From Sphingobacteriales bacterium (GTDB lineage Bacteria > Bacteroidota > Bacteroidia > Chitinophagales > Chitinophagaceae), in the NCBI GenBank assembly GCA_016192105.1, contig JACPUV010000026.1, forward strand, positions 310,001 to 374,000: a DNA stretch of 64,000 nt. The letters are read 5' to 3'. Below are positions 55,560 through 63,953 of the stretch, piece after piece. Position 1 is the stretch's first letter. Every line of letters starts with the position of its first letter. The notes under the pieces are model-generated. The model saw nothing but the letters and a program-made list of their open reading frames with translations. It did no database searches and was not told the DNA's origin. The translations under genes and the position numbers were made by a program.

Positions 55560-56504
55560 TTACCGGATAGCAAGTTTCACCTCACCGTACATACCAATCT
55601 TCAGGTATCCGTCATTTTTTACTTTGATCTTGATAGCATAGACAAGGTTGGCCCTTTCGTCCCTGGTCTGTATGGTTTTGGGTGTAAACTCGGCCTTATC
55701 TGAAATCCAGGAAATGGTGCCGGAAAACTCCTTGTACTTCTTATTGCCATCATCCACCAGGACTGTTACAGTCTGCCCCGGTTTTACCTGTGATAATTGT
55801 GTGCCGGTTATATAGGCCCGGAGGGTCATCGTGGACAGATCCGCGATTTTATAAAGGGCTTTGCCAGCTGAAGTCACTTCCCCTTCTTCCGCATATTTGG
55901 TAATAACAGTACCTGCCACGGGGTTGACAATATTGGCTTTTTTCAACTGGTCATCCAATTGTGCCACTCTTTTCTGCAACGGTTTTTCCTCGCTCAGGAT
56001 ACTGCGGTTCTGCGTGGCCACATTGTTTTTTTGCACATTGATCTGTTGTTGGGTAACCAGGATATTTTTCCGGGCCACATCGACCTGGGCGTTGATATCG
56101 TCGAGTTGTTTGCCGGTAGCCGCATCCTGTTTCAGCAGTTGCTGAATACGGGCCTGCTCATGCAGGAAGTTATCCAGTTGTGATTGCTGGACGGCCAACT
56201 GGTTCTCCAGCAGCCTGACCTGCGGGGACACATCGGCGGTCTTTTCACCCAGGGCCGCAATATTCGCTTCAACCTGTTCTTTTTGCAGGGAAATATTCGT
56301 GGCATCCACAATGCCGACCACACTGTCCCGGGCGATAGTTTGTCCCTCCTCCACAGAAAAGCGGACGATCTTTCCCGTTATCTCAGAGGAAACGATCACT
56401 TCATTGGCCTCGAAAGTGCCGCTGGCTTCGTATTTCCCGTTTCCCCCCGAGCAGGCGGAAAGAACAAGAATAGCGACAAGGATTGTACTGAATAGATACT
56501 TCAT
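55560..56504 (-). CDS. HlyD family periplasmic adaptor (lipoprotein-like)
   Basis: A 314-residue membrane-fusion protein. The N-terminus MKYLFSTILVAILVLSACSG has a lipobox (LSAC), so it is probably anchored in a membrane by lipid. The biotinyl-lipoyl half-motif ITGKIVRFSVEEGQTI, a long coiled coil rich in Gln (residues about 75-185), and the beta-barrel domain (GTVITKYAEEGEVTSAGKAL) are present. It would link the inner-membrane ABC complex to the TolC-like channel, as YbhG does. Confidence 0.92.
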   Translation of the reverse strand: MKYLFSTILVAILVLSACSGGNGKYEASGTFEANEVIVSSEITGKIVRFSVEEGQTIARDSVVGIVDATNISLQKEQVEANIAALGEKTADVSPQVRLLENQLAVQQSQLDNFLHEQARIQQLLKQDAATGKQLDDINAQVDVARKNILVTQQQINVQKNNVATQNRSILSEEKPLQKRVAQLDDQLKKANIVNPVAGTVITKYAEEGEVTSAGKALYKIADLSTMTLRAYITGTQLSQVKPGQTVTVLVDDGNKKYKEFSGTISWISDKAEFTPKTIQTRDERANLVYAIKIKVKNDGYLKIGMYGEVKLAIR

Positions 56505-56542
56505 AGAAAAACTTTTAGACTGCCTCTGCCGGAGGCGCGGGG

Positions 56543-57808
56543 TTATTTTCCTAAAAGGGTTTGATAATTGATCCGGGCCTGGAGCAGTTGCACCCGGTGC
56601 GTGATCAGCGCCTGCCGGGCCAGGTCTTCAGCATTCACTTCTTTGAGAAAATCATTGGCGGTGAGCACTCCGTTTTCCAGTTGTGCTTTGGCAGCCTCCG
56701 TAACCGCCCTGCGCAGGGCAATAATCTCCTCATCGGAGCTGATCAACCGCTGGAATTTGTCCAACTCGGCCTGCTGCTGTTTCAATTGCGCATTCGTGTT
56801 CAGCAAGAAAGTTTCTTTCTGCACTTCCACCATCTTCTTATTCACCTGCACCTGCTCCCTTTCTTTCTTTTTTGTGTATAAGCCGCCGAGTGACCAGTTG
56901 AACCGGAGTCCGCCAATCGAATAAAAGGCAAATTCATTTTTCAGCATATTCAGCCCGGGCCGGCCGTATCCTGCCTGTGCAAATAAACTGGCCCTCGGCA
57001 GATTCCTCGCGGTGATTAGCTTATCCTGCTGACCGATCAGCTTTTCCTGTTCATTGTATAATTTCAGTTCGGGGCGGTCAATAGCAGGATCCGCTGCCAC
57101 AACCACCGCAACCGGTTGCTCCAGTTTTACGGTTTCACTTAATTCCTGTCCCAGGAACTGGGATAATGCCTCCACCAACCCTTTCCTGGAACTGCTGATC
57201 TCGGTGGCCCGTTGCCCCGTTTTCAGTAATTCGGCTTTCAGCATAGTAAGGTTCGATTTAAACGCCACCCCGTTCTGCACCTGGGCCTCCACTTTTTTAA
57301 TACCGGTCTGAATATCGGTCTTTACAAGGTCCACCTGTTTCAATTGTTCATCAAGGTAAAGTATGCTCAAAAAAAGCTGGCTGACCCGCTCTTTGACCTT
57401 ATATAATTCCACTTCCACTTTCTGGTCTTCCACCGCCGCATTCAACTGTTGCAGGCTTTTTTGTTCTTTGGTAAGGCCTCCGTCGTAAATTAACTGGCTC
57501 ACATCTGCCACCAACTTATACTGATCTTTATTGGGCGATTCAATGGTAAACCCGGGTATGGAGACCGGCACGCTGGTTACATCGGACTGGTAAGTGGCCT
57601 GCCCGTTCAGGGAGAACTGGGGCAAATATCCTTTCTGCAGGTTTCCCACACTGATACCGGCGGTTTGCCGCACCAGGTCTTTCTGCCTGACCGCCGGGTA
57701 ATTCTTTTGCGAAAGCTCATAAGCCTGAACCAGGCTGAGTTGCTGGAGGGGTTGTGCACCCGCCTGAAGGCTAAACCAGAGAAATCCGGTTAATAAGGTT
57801 TGCTTCAT
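56543..57808 (-). CDS. TolC family outer-membrane efflux protein
   Basis: A 421-residue protein with signal peptide (TLLTGFLWFSLQAGAQP) and the two long helical-hairpin repeats of the TolC/OEP family. Conserved starts of the repeats (LSLVQAYELSQKNYPAVRQ) and amphipathic heptad regions rich in Gln/Lys are visible. It is the first gene after the regulator, with a palindromic operator 15 bases before its start codon (57823-57838). Confidence 0.92.
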   Translation of the reverse strand: MKQTLLTGFLWFSLQAGAQPLQQLSLVQAYELSQKNYPAVRQKDLVRQTAGISVGNLQKGYLPQFSLNGQATYQSDVTSVPVSIPGFTIESPNKDQYKLVADVSQLIYDGGLTKEQKSLQQLNAAVEDQKVEVELYKVKERVSQLFLSILYLDEQLKQVDLVKTDIQTGIKKVEAQVQNGVAFKSNLTMLKAELLKTGQRATEISSSRKGLVEALSQFLGQELSETVKLEQPVAVVVAADPAIDRPELKLYNEQEKLIGQQDKLITARNLPRASLFAQAGYGRPGLNMLKNEFAFYSIGGLRFNWSLGGLYTKKKEREQVQVNKKMVEVQKETFLLNTNAQLKQQQAELDKFQRLISSDEEIIALRRAVTEAAKAQLENGVLTANDFLKEVNAEDLARQALITHRVQLLQARINYQTLLGK

Positions 57809-57822
57809 CAGTTTATTTTTAA

Positions 57823-57838
57823 TTAACCAATTAGTTAA
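57823..57838. promoter_or_regulatory. TetR-type operator at the efflux operon
   Basis: TTAACCAATTAGTTAA, a 16-base palindrome with one mismatch in the right arm relative to the two sites before the regulator gene. It lies between the tetR stop codon and the tolC-like start codon. Confidence 0.7.
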
Positions 57839-57853
57839 TTTACCGGTAAGAAA

Positions 57854-58471
57854 TCATTTTTTTATTGCGTCAATAATAAATTTCGGAATTTCCTTTTTCC
57901 GTTGTTCCATCGTAGCCCGGAACTGCCATTCGTCCAGTCCCAGGTTTTTCTGGAACATGGGTTTGGCCACAAAGGGAAAGATCGTCATCGAGATCAGGTT
58001 CATCAGCAGGTTCAGGGGACTGATCCGCCGGATTGTACCCTTTGCCACTTCCTTTTCGATCTGGGCCAGGAATTTCTCCGGCTGCGGCACATTTTTCCCT
58101 TTCCAGACCTTACCCAGGAAATAATCCGGGTCGCGGTTGATCTCATTCAGCACAAACAGCGGCAGGTAGGGATTCTCCAATACAATGGTGATATATTCCG
58201 AGCAAAACCGTTCAATCTTTTCAAAGAGGGGTTGATCGGATAAAAATATTTCGTTGATCCGGGGAAAGAGCCGGCCCGCGGCTTCCATGAAGATCACTTC
58301 GAAGAGTTGCTCCTTATTCTTAAAATAATAATGTAACAGGGCCTTATTGATACCGGCTTCGTCCGCGATATCCTGCATTCTTGCACCAGCCATCCCCTGC
58401 TGCACAAAGATCTTCTTCGCCGCAGCCAGGATTTTCTCTTCCGTTGTTTTATCTTTTTTCCCGATCTTCAT
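57854..58471 (-). CDS. TetR/AcrR family transcriptional regulator (CecR-like context)
   Basis: A 205-residue regulator from the ATG at 58471 (MKIGKKDKTTEEKILAAAK). The TetR HTH is canonical: IFVQQGMAGARMQDIADEAG, then INKALLHYYFKNKEQLFEV. The ligand domain is Pro- and Phe-rich and not assignable. It is the promoter-proximal gene of the efflux operon; matching palindromes before it and before tolC suggest repression of itself and of the pump. The order regulator, adaptor, ATPases, permeases parallels cecR-ybhGFSR of E. coli. Confidence 0.9.
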   Translation of the reverse strand: MKIGKKDKTTEEKILAAAKKIFVQQGMAGARMQDIADEAGINKALLHYYFKNKEQLFEVIFMEAAGRLFPRINEIFLSDQPLFEKIERFCSEYITIVLENPYLPLFVLNEINRDPDYFLGKVWKGKNVPQPEKFLAQIEKEVAKGTIRRISPLNLLMNLISMTIFPFVAKPMFQKNLGLDEWQFRATMEQRKKEIPKFIIDAIKK

Positions 58472-58473
58472 TT

Positions 58474-58489
58474 TTAACCAAATGGTTAA
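58474..58489. promoter_or_regulatory. TetR-type operator O1
   Basis: TTAACCAAATGGTTAA has perfect 7-base arms (TTAACCA/TGGTTAA) around AA. It stops two bases before the regulator start codon, so a bound protein would also block a transcript start close to the gene. Confidence 0.8.
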
Positions 58490-58503
58490 CAAAGGTGCAG
58501 CGT

Positions 58504-58519
58504 TTTAACCAAATGGTCA
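58504..58519. promoter_or_regulatory. TetR-type operator O2
   Basis: TTAACCAAATGGTCAA is the same palindrome with one change, exactly 30 bases from O1. Three helical turns separate the centres, which would place two dimers on the same face of the DNA. Confidence 0.75.
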
Positions 58520-58582
58520 AAAATATTTTTGAAGGGGGTAGCATCTATTTTTCAGTCGTTGCTCCTATGCTAAGACCCAACC

Positions 58583-59410
58583 TTATCTCATTGAATAATT
58601 AAAGGAGAACTGGTAGATCGGCAGGTAGTAATCAATTTCCGGTTTTTTGGTGTACTTATAATACACTACCCGGATATTTACCAGGCGGGTTATTTCCACG
58701 CCCCAGGCGAGGGACCAGCCTTTGTAAAAGCCGTTGGTTCGTATATCCGGCATAAAATCCCGCAGGGAGGATGGAGAACTATAACACATGATATACCGCC
58801 AGGCCAGCCAGGAAACCCCGAGGTTTTTATTATTGAAACGTTCCCAGGCCCCTGTCTGCAGGTACAATCCCGCTGAGCCAAAACTATTGAGGAAATTCAC
58901 GGGTTTTCCCGCCTGCGGATCGGTGATCAGTCCGGTCCGGACCCCGCTGAGTACCCGCTCTCCCACATGATAAAGCAACCCGGCTTTGGTCAGTTTCTCC
59001 TTTTTACGGGCAAGGAAAACAACGCCGTCCACCGACAAATTGGCGATCCCACTTAAGGGATTGATAAAGTTGGTAACCAGCACCTGGTTATTTTGCTGGA
59101 GCCCTGGCTGTACCTGTTGAAAATTATTGGATGAAACCCCGGAATAAAAAGAAAGCGGGAGGGCAAATTTTCCGGGTTCCCCTATAAACAACCGGATAAA
59201 ACGGGCCGAGGCATTTACCTGTCCGCTGTTGATGATATCAATAAAACCGCTGGTAAATATTTCCGGTTTATAGCCCGGTGATGCAGATCCGGGTGAAAGC
59301 CCGGGCCGGGCCGGCGCTAAACTGTCCGCTGCTCTCTGTACCGGTGCCGGCTCCTGTGGAAATAACAGGGCCGGTAGCAGGAGAAGCCACAAAAGCAGGA
59401 CAGGTTTCAT
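58583..59410 (-). CDS. Exported protein of unknown function, probably outer-membrane
   Basis: A 275-residue protein with signal peptide (PVLLLWLLLLPALLFPQE), then a Pro/Ala/Ser-rich linker (PVQRAADSLAPARPGLSPGS) and a beta-rich body with alternating strands, ending YQFSFNYSMR. The pattern would fit a small outer-membrane barrel. It follows the TlpA-like gene by 88 bases on the same strand and may belong to that unit. The spacer has a CCTGTTG/CAACAGG hairpin without a T tract. I do not recognise the family. Confidence 0.65.
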   Translation of the reverse strand: MKPVLLLWLLLLPALLFPQEPAPVQRAADSLAPARPGLSPGSASPGYKPEIFTSGFIDIINSGQVNASARFIRLFIGEPGKFALPLSFYSGVSSNNFQQVQPGLQQNNQVLVTNFINPLSGIANLSVDGVVFLARKKEKLTKAGLLYHVGERVLSGVRTGLITDPQAGKPVNFLNSFGSAGLYLQTGAWERFNNKNLGVSWLAWRYIMCYSSPSSLRDFMPDIRTNGFYKGWSLAWGVEITRLVNIRVVYYKYTKKPEIDYYLPIYQFSFNYSMR

Positions 59411-59498
59411 GATAAAAAAACATATGCAATAGAATAACACCTGTTGCCATCGCCCGGGATAACAACAGGAATGGGGAGCAGTGATGAAAGAGCGGGCC

Positions 59499-60053
59499 TT
59501 ATATTTTTTTTAAGCTATCCAGGAACCGCACTACGGACGAATCATCCCATTTACAACTGCCACTTTCACCTACCACGATCTCCCCTCTTTTATTTATGAT
59601 ATACGTACGGGGAACAAACGGCCCCTGGAACACCCCGGGCATTACGGTATTGGAATAGAAATACGGCAAAGCATGGCGGCTGATCACCAGGCTCCTGCGC
59701 ACACTATCCACCTGGTCAGTTGTGATAAAGGCAAATACCACCGCTGAATCCTTTACGGTATTATACAGGCGCTCTAATCCCGGCATTTCCTCCTTACAGG
59801 GTGCACACCAGTATTCCCAAAAATTCAGCACTACCACTTTACCCCGGAATACTGAATTGTCCAGCAGCGAGTCCGTTCGCAGTTCATGAAGCTGCATCTG
59901 GTAGTCTGCCTTATACAGACTATCTGTCCGGTGAAGCTCAGGTAAATCCTCACCCCGCATGCTTTCAAACTTCTCAACGACCAGGAATATGTACCCGGCC
60001 AGAAGGATGATACATACCAGGATACCCGTGAAAAAACCAGCCCAGAATTTCAT
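59499..60053 (-). CDS. Membrane-anchored TlpA/ResA-like thiol-disulfide oxidoreductase
   Basis: A 184-residue thioredoxin-fold protein with an N-terminal membrane anchor (WAGFFTGILVCIILLAGYIF). The active site WCAPC is at residues 82-86 in VVVLNFWEYWCAPCKEEM, and the cis-Pro region is FVPRTYIINKRGEIV. It would act on the outer face of the inner membrane. Its start overlaps the stop of the PLDc_N-like gene (ATGA), and a Cys-rich exported protein is encoded just upstream, which suggests that this is the dedicated disulfide enzyme for that protein. Confidence 0.88.
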   Translation of the reverse strand: MKFWAGFFTGILVCIILLAGYIFLVVEKFESMRGEDLPELHRTDSLYKADYQMQLHELRTDSLLDNSVFRGKVVVLNFWEYWCAPCKEEMPGLERLYNTVKDSAVVFAFITTDQVDSVRRSLVISRHALPYFYSNTVMPGVFQGPFVPRTYIINKRGEIVVGESGSCKWDDSSVVRFLDSLKKI

Positions 60054-60250
60054 AATGCCCGTTGTTTCTTATTTCGCCTGACCAGGTAATAAAGCGCCCC
60101 CAGCAAGGGAAGGAAATAAACCAGGTTAATCCAGTTCCGGCGTTCAGATTCCGAACTGAATTTCCGGCGGTTCATATCAATAATCGCCCAGAGGTAAATT
60201 ACCAGGACGATGGCCGCAATGGCAAGGATCAGAAGGGATGTTGTTTCCAT
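60050..60250 (-). CDS. PLDc_N-type small membrane protein
   Basis: A 66-residue protein with two transmembrane helices: LLILAIAAIVLVIYLWAIID and WINLVYFLPLLGALYYLV, separated by a charged loop (RRKFSSESERRN) and followed by a basic tail (RRNKKQRAL). The layout is that of the phospholipase D N-terminal (PLDc_N) mini-family, whose members include proteins proposed to give immunity to peptide toxins. The ATG at 60250 is preferred to a start three codons earlier. It sits between the Cys-rich protein and the TlpA-like gene and overlaps the latter. Confidence 0.78.
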   Translation of the reverse strand: METTSLLILAIAAIVLVIYLWAIIDMNRRKFSSESERRNWINLVYFLPLLGALYYLVRRNKKQRAL

Positions 60251-60320
60251 AATTATCAATTTAAACGCTTAGTAAACCGGGTAACAACAGGTAGCTGCCG
60301 TTACCTGGCAACTATTTTTG

Positions 60321-61022
60321 TTAATAGATTATCGCCAATATGGCACATGATACGCGCATACTATTAAAGCAACTGCTACGGTACAAATTGGCCAGGAAAC
60401 ATAAGAAGCGGCATTCCGGATCACTCATACAGGACCTCAGCATGCAGCTAAAACATTCACCATAGGTTACATTTCCGTTATGGTTCGTATCACAGGGATG
60501 AGGGGCCCGGCCGGTCAGGTTATACTTGGCGGCAATATTATCGGGCATCGGGTAGGGAGTATAATTGTTCACGGTTCCGTTGGTCACCGCAGCTTCCCCG
60601 ACCAGGTATTCATCATAGTTCAAATCGTACACCCGGATGGTCCCCGTACTGGTACCGGTATTGTACTGCAAATAATTTTTGTACAACATCAGGTACCTTC
60701 CGTTCTTAGGCAATCCCGTGTAATCTTCTCTTACCTTTATGGCCTCGATCTGGCCAACGATCACTTTTTTCCCGTTTTGCACTCCTACAAACTGCAGGCA
60801 TAGAACGGGTAACCGTTTCTCGATTTCATTATACACTCCGATCCGGTAATCTACAAAACTCTTTTGCATATCCAGGGTGCCGGACCCGGCAAACTGTGAC
60901 CCGGCTATAAAACCCGCATAATCCGGAGAATGGAGAAATTCCTGCAACAGGGTTTCTTCCTCTGTTTGTGCCCTGCCGCTTACTGACATTAAAATAAGAA
61001 AAAAAAACAATAATTTTTTCAT
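60321..61022 (-). CDS. Exported protein with Cys-rich C-terminal domain, bacteriocin-like
   Basis: A 233-residue protein with signal peptide (KKLLFFFLILMSVSGRAQ). Residues 20-170 form a mixed domain with one Cys (75) and strands such as RYLMLYKNYLQYN and TIRVYDLNYDEYLVGEA. The end is different: eight Cys at 177, 190, 193, 198, 204, 208, 218 and 226. Between the first two lies DTNHNGNVTYGE, which fits a 12-residue EF-hand calcium loop. The last residues are hydrophobic (AILAIIY). Spacing is loosely like halocin C8-type Cys-rich peptides. I do not know the family; a precursor of a disulfide-rich peptide is an inference supported by the neighbours. Confidence 0.7.
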   Translation of the reverse strand: MKKLLFFFLILMSVSGRAQTEEETLLQEFLHSPDYAGFIAGSQFAGSGTLDMQKSFVDYRIGVYNEIEKRLPVLCLQFVGVQNGKKVIVGQIEAIKVREDYTGLPKNGRYLMLYKNYLQYNTGTSTGTIRVYDLNYDEYLVGEAAVTNGTVNNYTPYPMPDNIAAKYNLTGRAPHPCDTNHNGNVTYGECFSCMLRSCMSDPECRFLCFLANLYRSSCFNSMRVSCAILAIIY

Positions 61023-61661
61023 GGCTATACTTTTTTTGCCTACTCTCAATTCCGTTTTCGGCATTCCCGGATCAGTGAACGTTCAGTCTTACCCATATAA
61101 CTGGCCGAAAAGCGAACCGCAGAAGGGGATAAGGTTTCTGTCATTGACAAACCGAAAGTAGGCCCGGCCTAATACGCAACAATGGGATTTTCAACAGGGA
61201 AAATTGATTTTTTTCAGGTAAAAAGTTGTGGAAATGAGCCGCTGAGGCGCGGAGAACGCAGAGATATTCATTCACGGGCTTGTATTGTACAAAAAAACAA
61301 ATTCTGCTTCCGGTTGTAGAAATGAGCCGCAGAGGCGCGGAGAACGCAGAGATATTCATTCACGGGCTTGTATTGTACAAAAAACAAATTCTGCTTCCGG
61401 TTGTGGAAATGAGCCGCTGAGACGCGGAGAACGCGGAGATATTTACCCGCGGGCTTGTCTCGTACAAAAACACGTTCCGCTTCCGGTTGTGGAAATGAGC
61501 CGCAGAGGCGCAGAGAACGCGGAGAATTAACTCAAAGAATCTATTCTCAAAATGACTGCCCTTGCAAAAAAATTTATCGAACTATATATGCTACCCACCT
61601 ATAAGGGGCCCTGCATAATTACGAGACAACATACCGCTAACTGCGATCCCCCAACTAAGGA
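61023..61661. other. Intergenic region with tandem repeat
   Basis: A 639-base gap between the Cys-rich gene and the homogentisate dioxygenase gene, both on the minus strand. About half of it is the 86-88 bp tandem repeat. The rest should hold the promoter of the Cys-rich gene, but no TAnnTTTG match was found. Small frames through the repeats look non-genic. Confidence 0.6.
61231..61531. repeat. 86-88 bp tandem repeat, three and a half copies
   Basis: Units start GAAATGAGCCGC at 61231, 61319, 61406 and 61492 (lengths 88, 87, 86, then partial). Each contains GAGGCGCGGAGAACGCAGAG-like and GGGCTTGTATTGTAC-like blocks. The first two units are almost identical and the third has diverged. The GCAGAGGCGC core belongs to a widely seen class of bacterial intergenic repeats. 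Confidence 0.9.
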
Positions 61662-62819
61662 TTACTCCGCCCAGCTCATCACATAGTCATGGTTCTCGAT
61701 CCCGAGGGCCTGTTTGGTGAGCATCAGCGGGCGGAATGTATCCACCATCACGGCCAGCTCCTTTGTTTCTTTGGCGCCGATGCTTTTCTCCACTGCCCCG
61801 GGGTGCGGACCGTGCGGAATACCGGCGGGATGCAGCGTGATCATTCCCTTTGTTACATGCTTCCGGCTCATAAATTCACCCTCCACATAATATAATACTT
61901 CGTCGCTGTCGATATTGCTGTGATTGTATGGAGCAGGGATAGCCTGGGGATGATAATCATATAAGCGCGGCACAAAGGAACAGACCACAAATGCATTGGT
62001 CTCAAAAGTCTGGTGGACCGGCGGCGGCATATGTACCCGCCCGGTAATCGGTTCAAAATCGTGAATGGAGAAGATATACGGATAGCAGCAACCATCCCAG
62101 CCGATCACATCAAAGGGATGAGTGCCATAATGCAACCCATAAAGCATGCCCTTCTTTTTGGCCCGGATCAGGAAATCGCCTTTTTCATCAAAGGTCTGCA
62201 GATCCTGCGGCGGCCGAATATCCCGTTCACAGTAAGGCGAATGCTCCATCAGTTGCCCATACTTGCTCATATAGCGCCTGGGATAACGTAAGGGCGAGAA
62301 TGATTCTACAATAAAGAGCCGGTTATCGGGTGTATTGAAATGGATCTGGTAGATCGTACCACGGGGCAGCATGATATAGTCCCCATAAGAGAACGGTAAT
62401 TGTCCATACTGGGTATGCACGACCCCGCTCCCCTCGTGAACAAAAATCATTTCGTCGGCATCGGTATTCTTGTAAAAATAATCCTTCATGCTTTCCTGCG
62501 GAGCAGCCAGTACAATATGGCAATCATTGTTCACCAATACCGGTACCCGGCTTTGCAGGTAATCTTTTTCCGGCTTTACCTTAAATCCTTCGAGGCTCCG
62601 GTGTCTCAGCATTTTCTCCTCTGCCACTTGCGGACTCACATCCACCTGCGGTTCCGTTTTTATAATCATGGTCGGCGGGTGGCAATGATACAGCAGGGCA
62701 TAATCATCGCTGAATCCTTCCGTGGAAAATAATTGTTCGCTGTAAAGACCTCCATCCGGTTTGCGGAACTGGGTATGCCGCTTGTGGGGAATGGAGCCGA
62801 GTTTATAGTAGTGAGGCAT
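61662..62819 (-). CDS. hmgA: Homogentisate 1,2-dioxygenase
   Basis: A 385-residue cupin dioxygenase that opens the ring of homogentisate in tyrosine/phenylalanine breakdown. It begins MPHYYKLGSIPHKRHTQFR. Metal-site residues can be seen in the C-terminal cupin (FEITGRVHMPPPVHQT-like region, and YNHSNIDSDEVLYYVEGEF with the Glu ligand), and HPAGIPHGPHPGAVE follows. The gene stands alone; fumarylacetoacetase and HPPD genes are not in the window. Short TTTGTAGTTAG repeats lie just before its start (62829-62856). Confidence 0.92.
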   Translation of the reverse strand: MPHYYKLGSIPHKRHTQFRKPDGGLYSEQLFSTEGFSDDYALLYHCHPPTMIIKTEPQVDVSPQVAEEKMLRHRSLEGFKVKPEKDYLQSRVPVLVNNDCHIVLAAPQESMKDYFYKNTDADEMIFVHEGSGVVHTQYGQLPFSYGDYIMLPRGTIYQIHFNTPDNRLFIVESFSPLRYPRRYMSKYGQLMEHSPYCERDIRPPQDLQTFDEKGDFLIRAKKKGMLYGLHYGTHPFDVIGWDGCCYPYIFSIHDFEPITGRVHMPPPVHQTFETNAFVVCSFVPRLYDYHPQAIPAPYNHSNIDSDEVLYYVEGEFMSRKHVTKGMITLHPAGIPHGPHPGAVEKSIGAKETKELAVMVDTFRPLMLTKQALGIENHDYVMSWAE

Positions 62820-63054
62820 ATTGAGAGAGTTTGTAGTTAGTAGTTTGTAGTTAGTAGTAGTCCGGTGGCCGGGAAGTACTGGATACAGGTGCCGGGCAGG
62901 GGCTTAGTGGGCTGTCCGGCCTTCGAGGGCAACCATGAGGAAATAAAATTTCCACTGGCGCTTGTCTATATAGTAGGTGAAGTTGCGGTGAAAAGGCATA
63001 CACAAACGTTACAATAAAAATAGGAATTTGTTCGCGTTCCCCGAATTTTGCCGC

Positions 63055-63459
63055 ATGCAGTTAGCTACCGTCGGATTACTGGTGATCAGGGACCGGAAAT
63101 TATTGCTGGCCTGGAGCCGTAACAAAGAATGTTTTTACCTGCCCGGGGGCAAAATGGACCCGGATGAGACAGCCGTGGAAGCCCTATGCCGGGAAATAGC
63201 GGAAGAACTCAATACTCTATTGGAACCCGCAGACCTCGGATTTTACACCCATATCAGTGCCCCGGCTTACGGGGAGTTGCCCGGCGTGATCATGGAACAG
63301 GATTGTTATTTCTTGAAAAAAGACATCAACCCCAGCCCGGCGGCTGAAATCGGCGAATTGCGCTTTTTCAGCTTAGCAGACTATTTAGCGGAAAAAAACC
63401 AGGCCCCGGGGGCGGTGATGATACTACAACAATTAACCAACGAAGGATTACTGCAATGA
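63055..63459 (+). CDS. Nudix hydrolase
   Basis: A 134-residue Nudix protein from the ATG at 63055 (MQLATVGLLVIRDRKLLLA). The Nudix box is complete: GGKMDPDETAVEALCREIAE followed by EL, matching G-x5-E-x7-REUxEE. It hydrolyses some nucleoside diphosphate derivative; the substrate is unknown. Its stop overlaps the start of the phosphoesterase gene (ATGA), so the two are probably translated together. Confidence 0.9.
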   Translation: MQLATVGLLVIRDRKLLLAWSRNKECFYLPGGKMDPDETAVEALCREIAEELNTLLEPADLGFYTHISAPAYGELPGVIMEQDCYFLKKDINPSPAAEIGELRFFSLADYLAEKNQAPGAVMILQQLTNEGLLQ

Positions 63460-63953
63460 CAAGGATCGGACTGATATCGGATACCCATGGCTACCTGGAT
63501 GAGGCCGTCTTTACCCATTTTGCCAATTGCGATGAGATCTGGCACGGTGGAGATTGGGGCCCGAAACAACTGGCCGAAGAACTGCTTAAAGCGGGTAAAC
63601 CTCTGCGGGGCGTTTATGGGAATATCGATGGCAATGATATCCGCAGCCACTACCCGGAGCAACTTGTATTTACCTGCGAAGAAGTGAAAGTGATGATCCG
63701 TCATATTGGCGGTTACCCTCCGCGGTATAATCCGGAAACAAAAAAAGAATTGCTCCTTCATCGTCCGCAATTATTCATCAGCGGTCATTCACATATCCTG
63801 AAGATCATGTACGACGAAAAAATAAAATGCCTGCACATGAACCCGGGTGCTGCCGGCAAACAGGGATGGCATAAAGTAAGAACCCTGGTCCGCTTTGTGA
63901 TCGACGGGAAAGAGATAAAGGATTGTGAAGTGATTGAACTGGGGGGAAGGTAG
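63456..63953 (+). CDS. YfcE/MJ0936-type metallophosphoesterase
   Basis: A 165-residue phosphodiesterase of the calcineurin-like superfamily. The metal ligands appear in the standard order: ISDTHG, HGGDWG, YGNIDGND and ISGHSHI, with the final HMNPGAAG. It is cytoplasmic and may act on cyclic or small phosphodiesters. It overlaps the Nudix gene by four bases. The chain is complete, ending before the window edge. Confidence 0.92.
   Translation: MTRIGLISDTHGYLDEAVFTHFANCDEIWHGGDWGPKQLAEELLKAGKPLRGVYGNIDGNDIRSHYPEQLVFTCEEVKVMIRHIGGYPPRYNPETKKELLLHRPQLFISGHSHILKIMYDEKIKCLHMNPGAAGKQGWHKVRTLVRFVIDGKEIKDCEVIELGGR

Noticed and set aside
61285..61530. Small protein encoded by the tandem repeats
   Set aside because: The frame is a product of the 86-88 bp repeat, has repeated polar sequence and no start context, and the unit length is not a multiple of three throughout.
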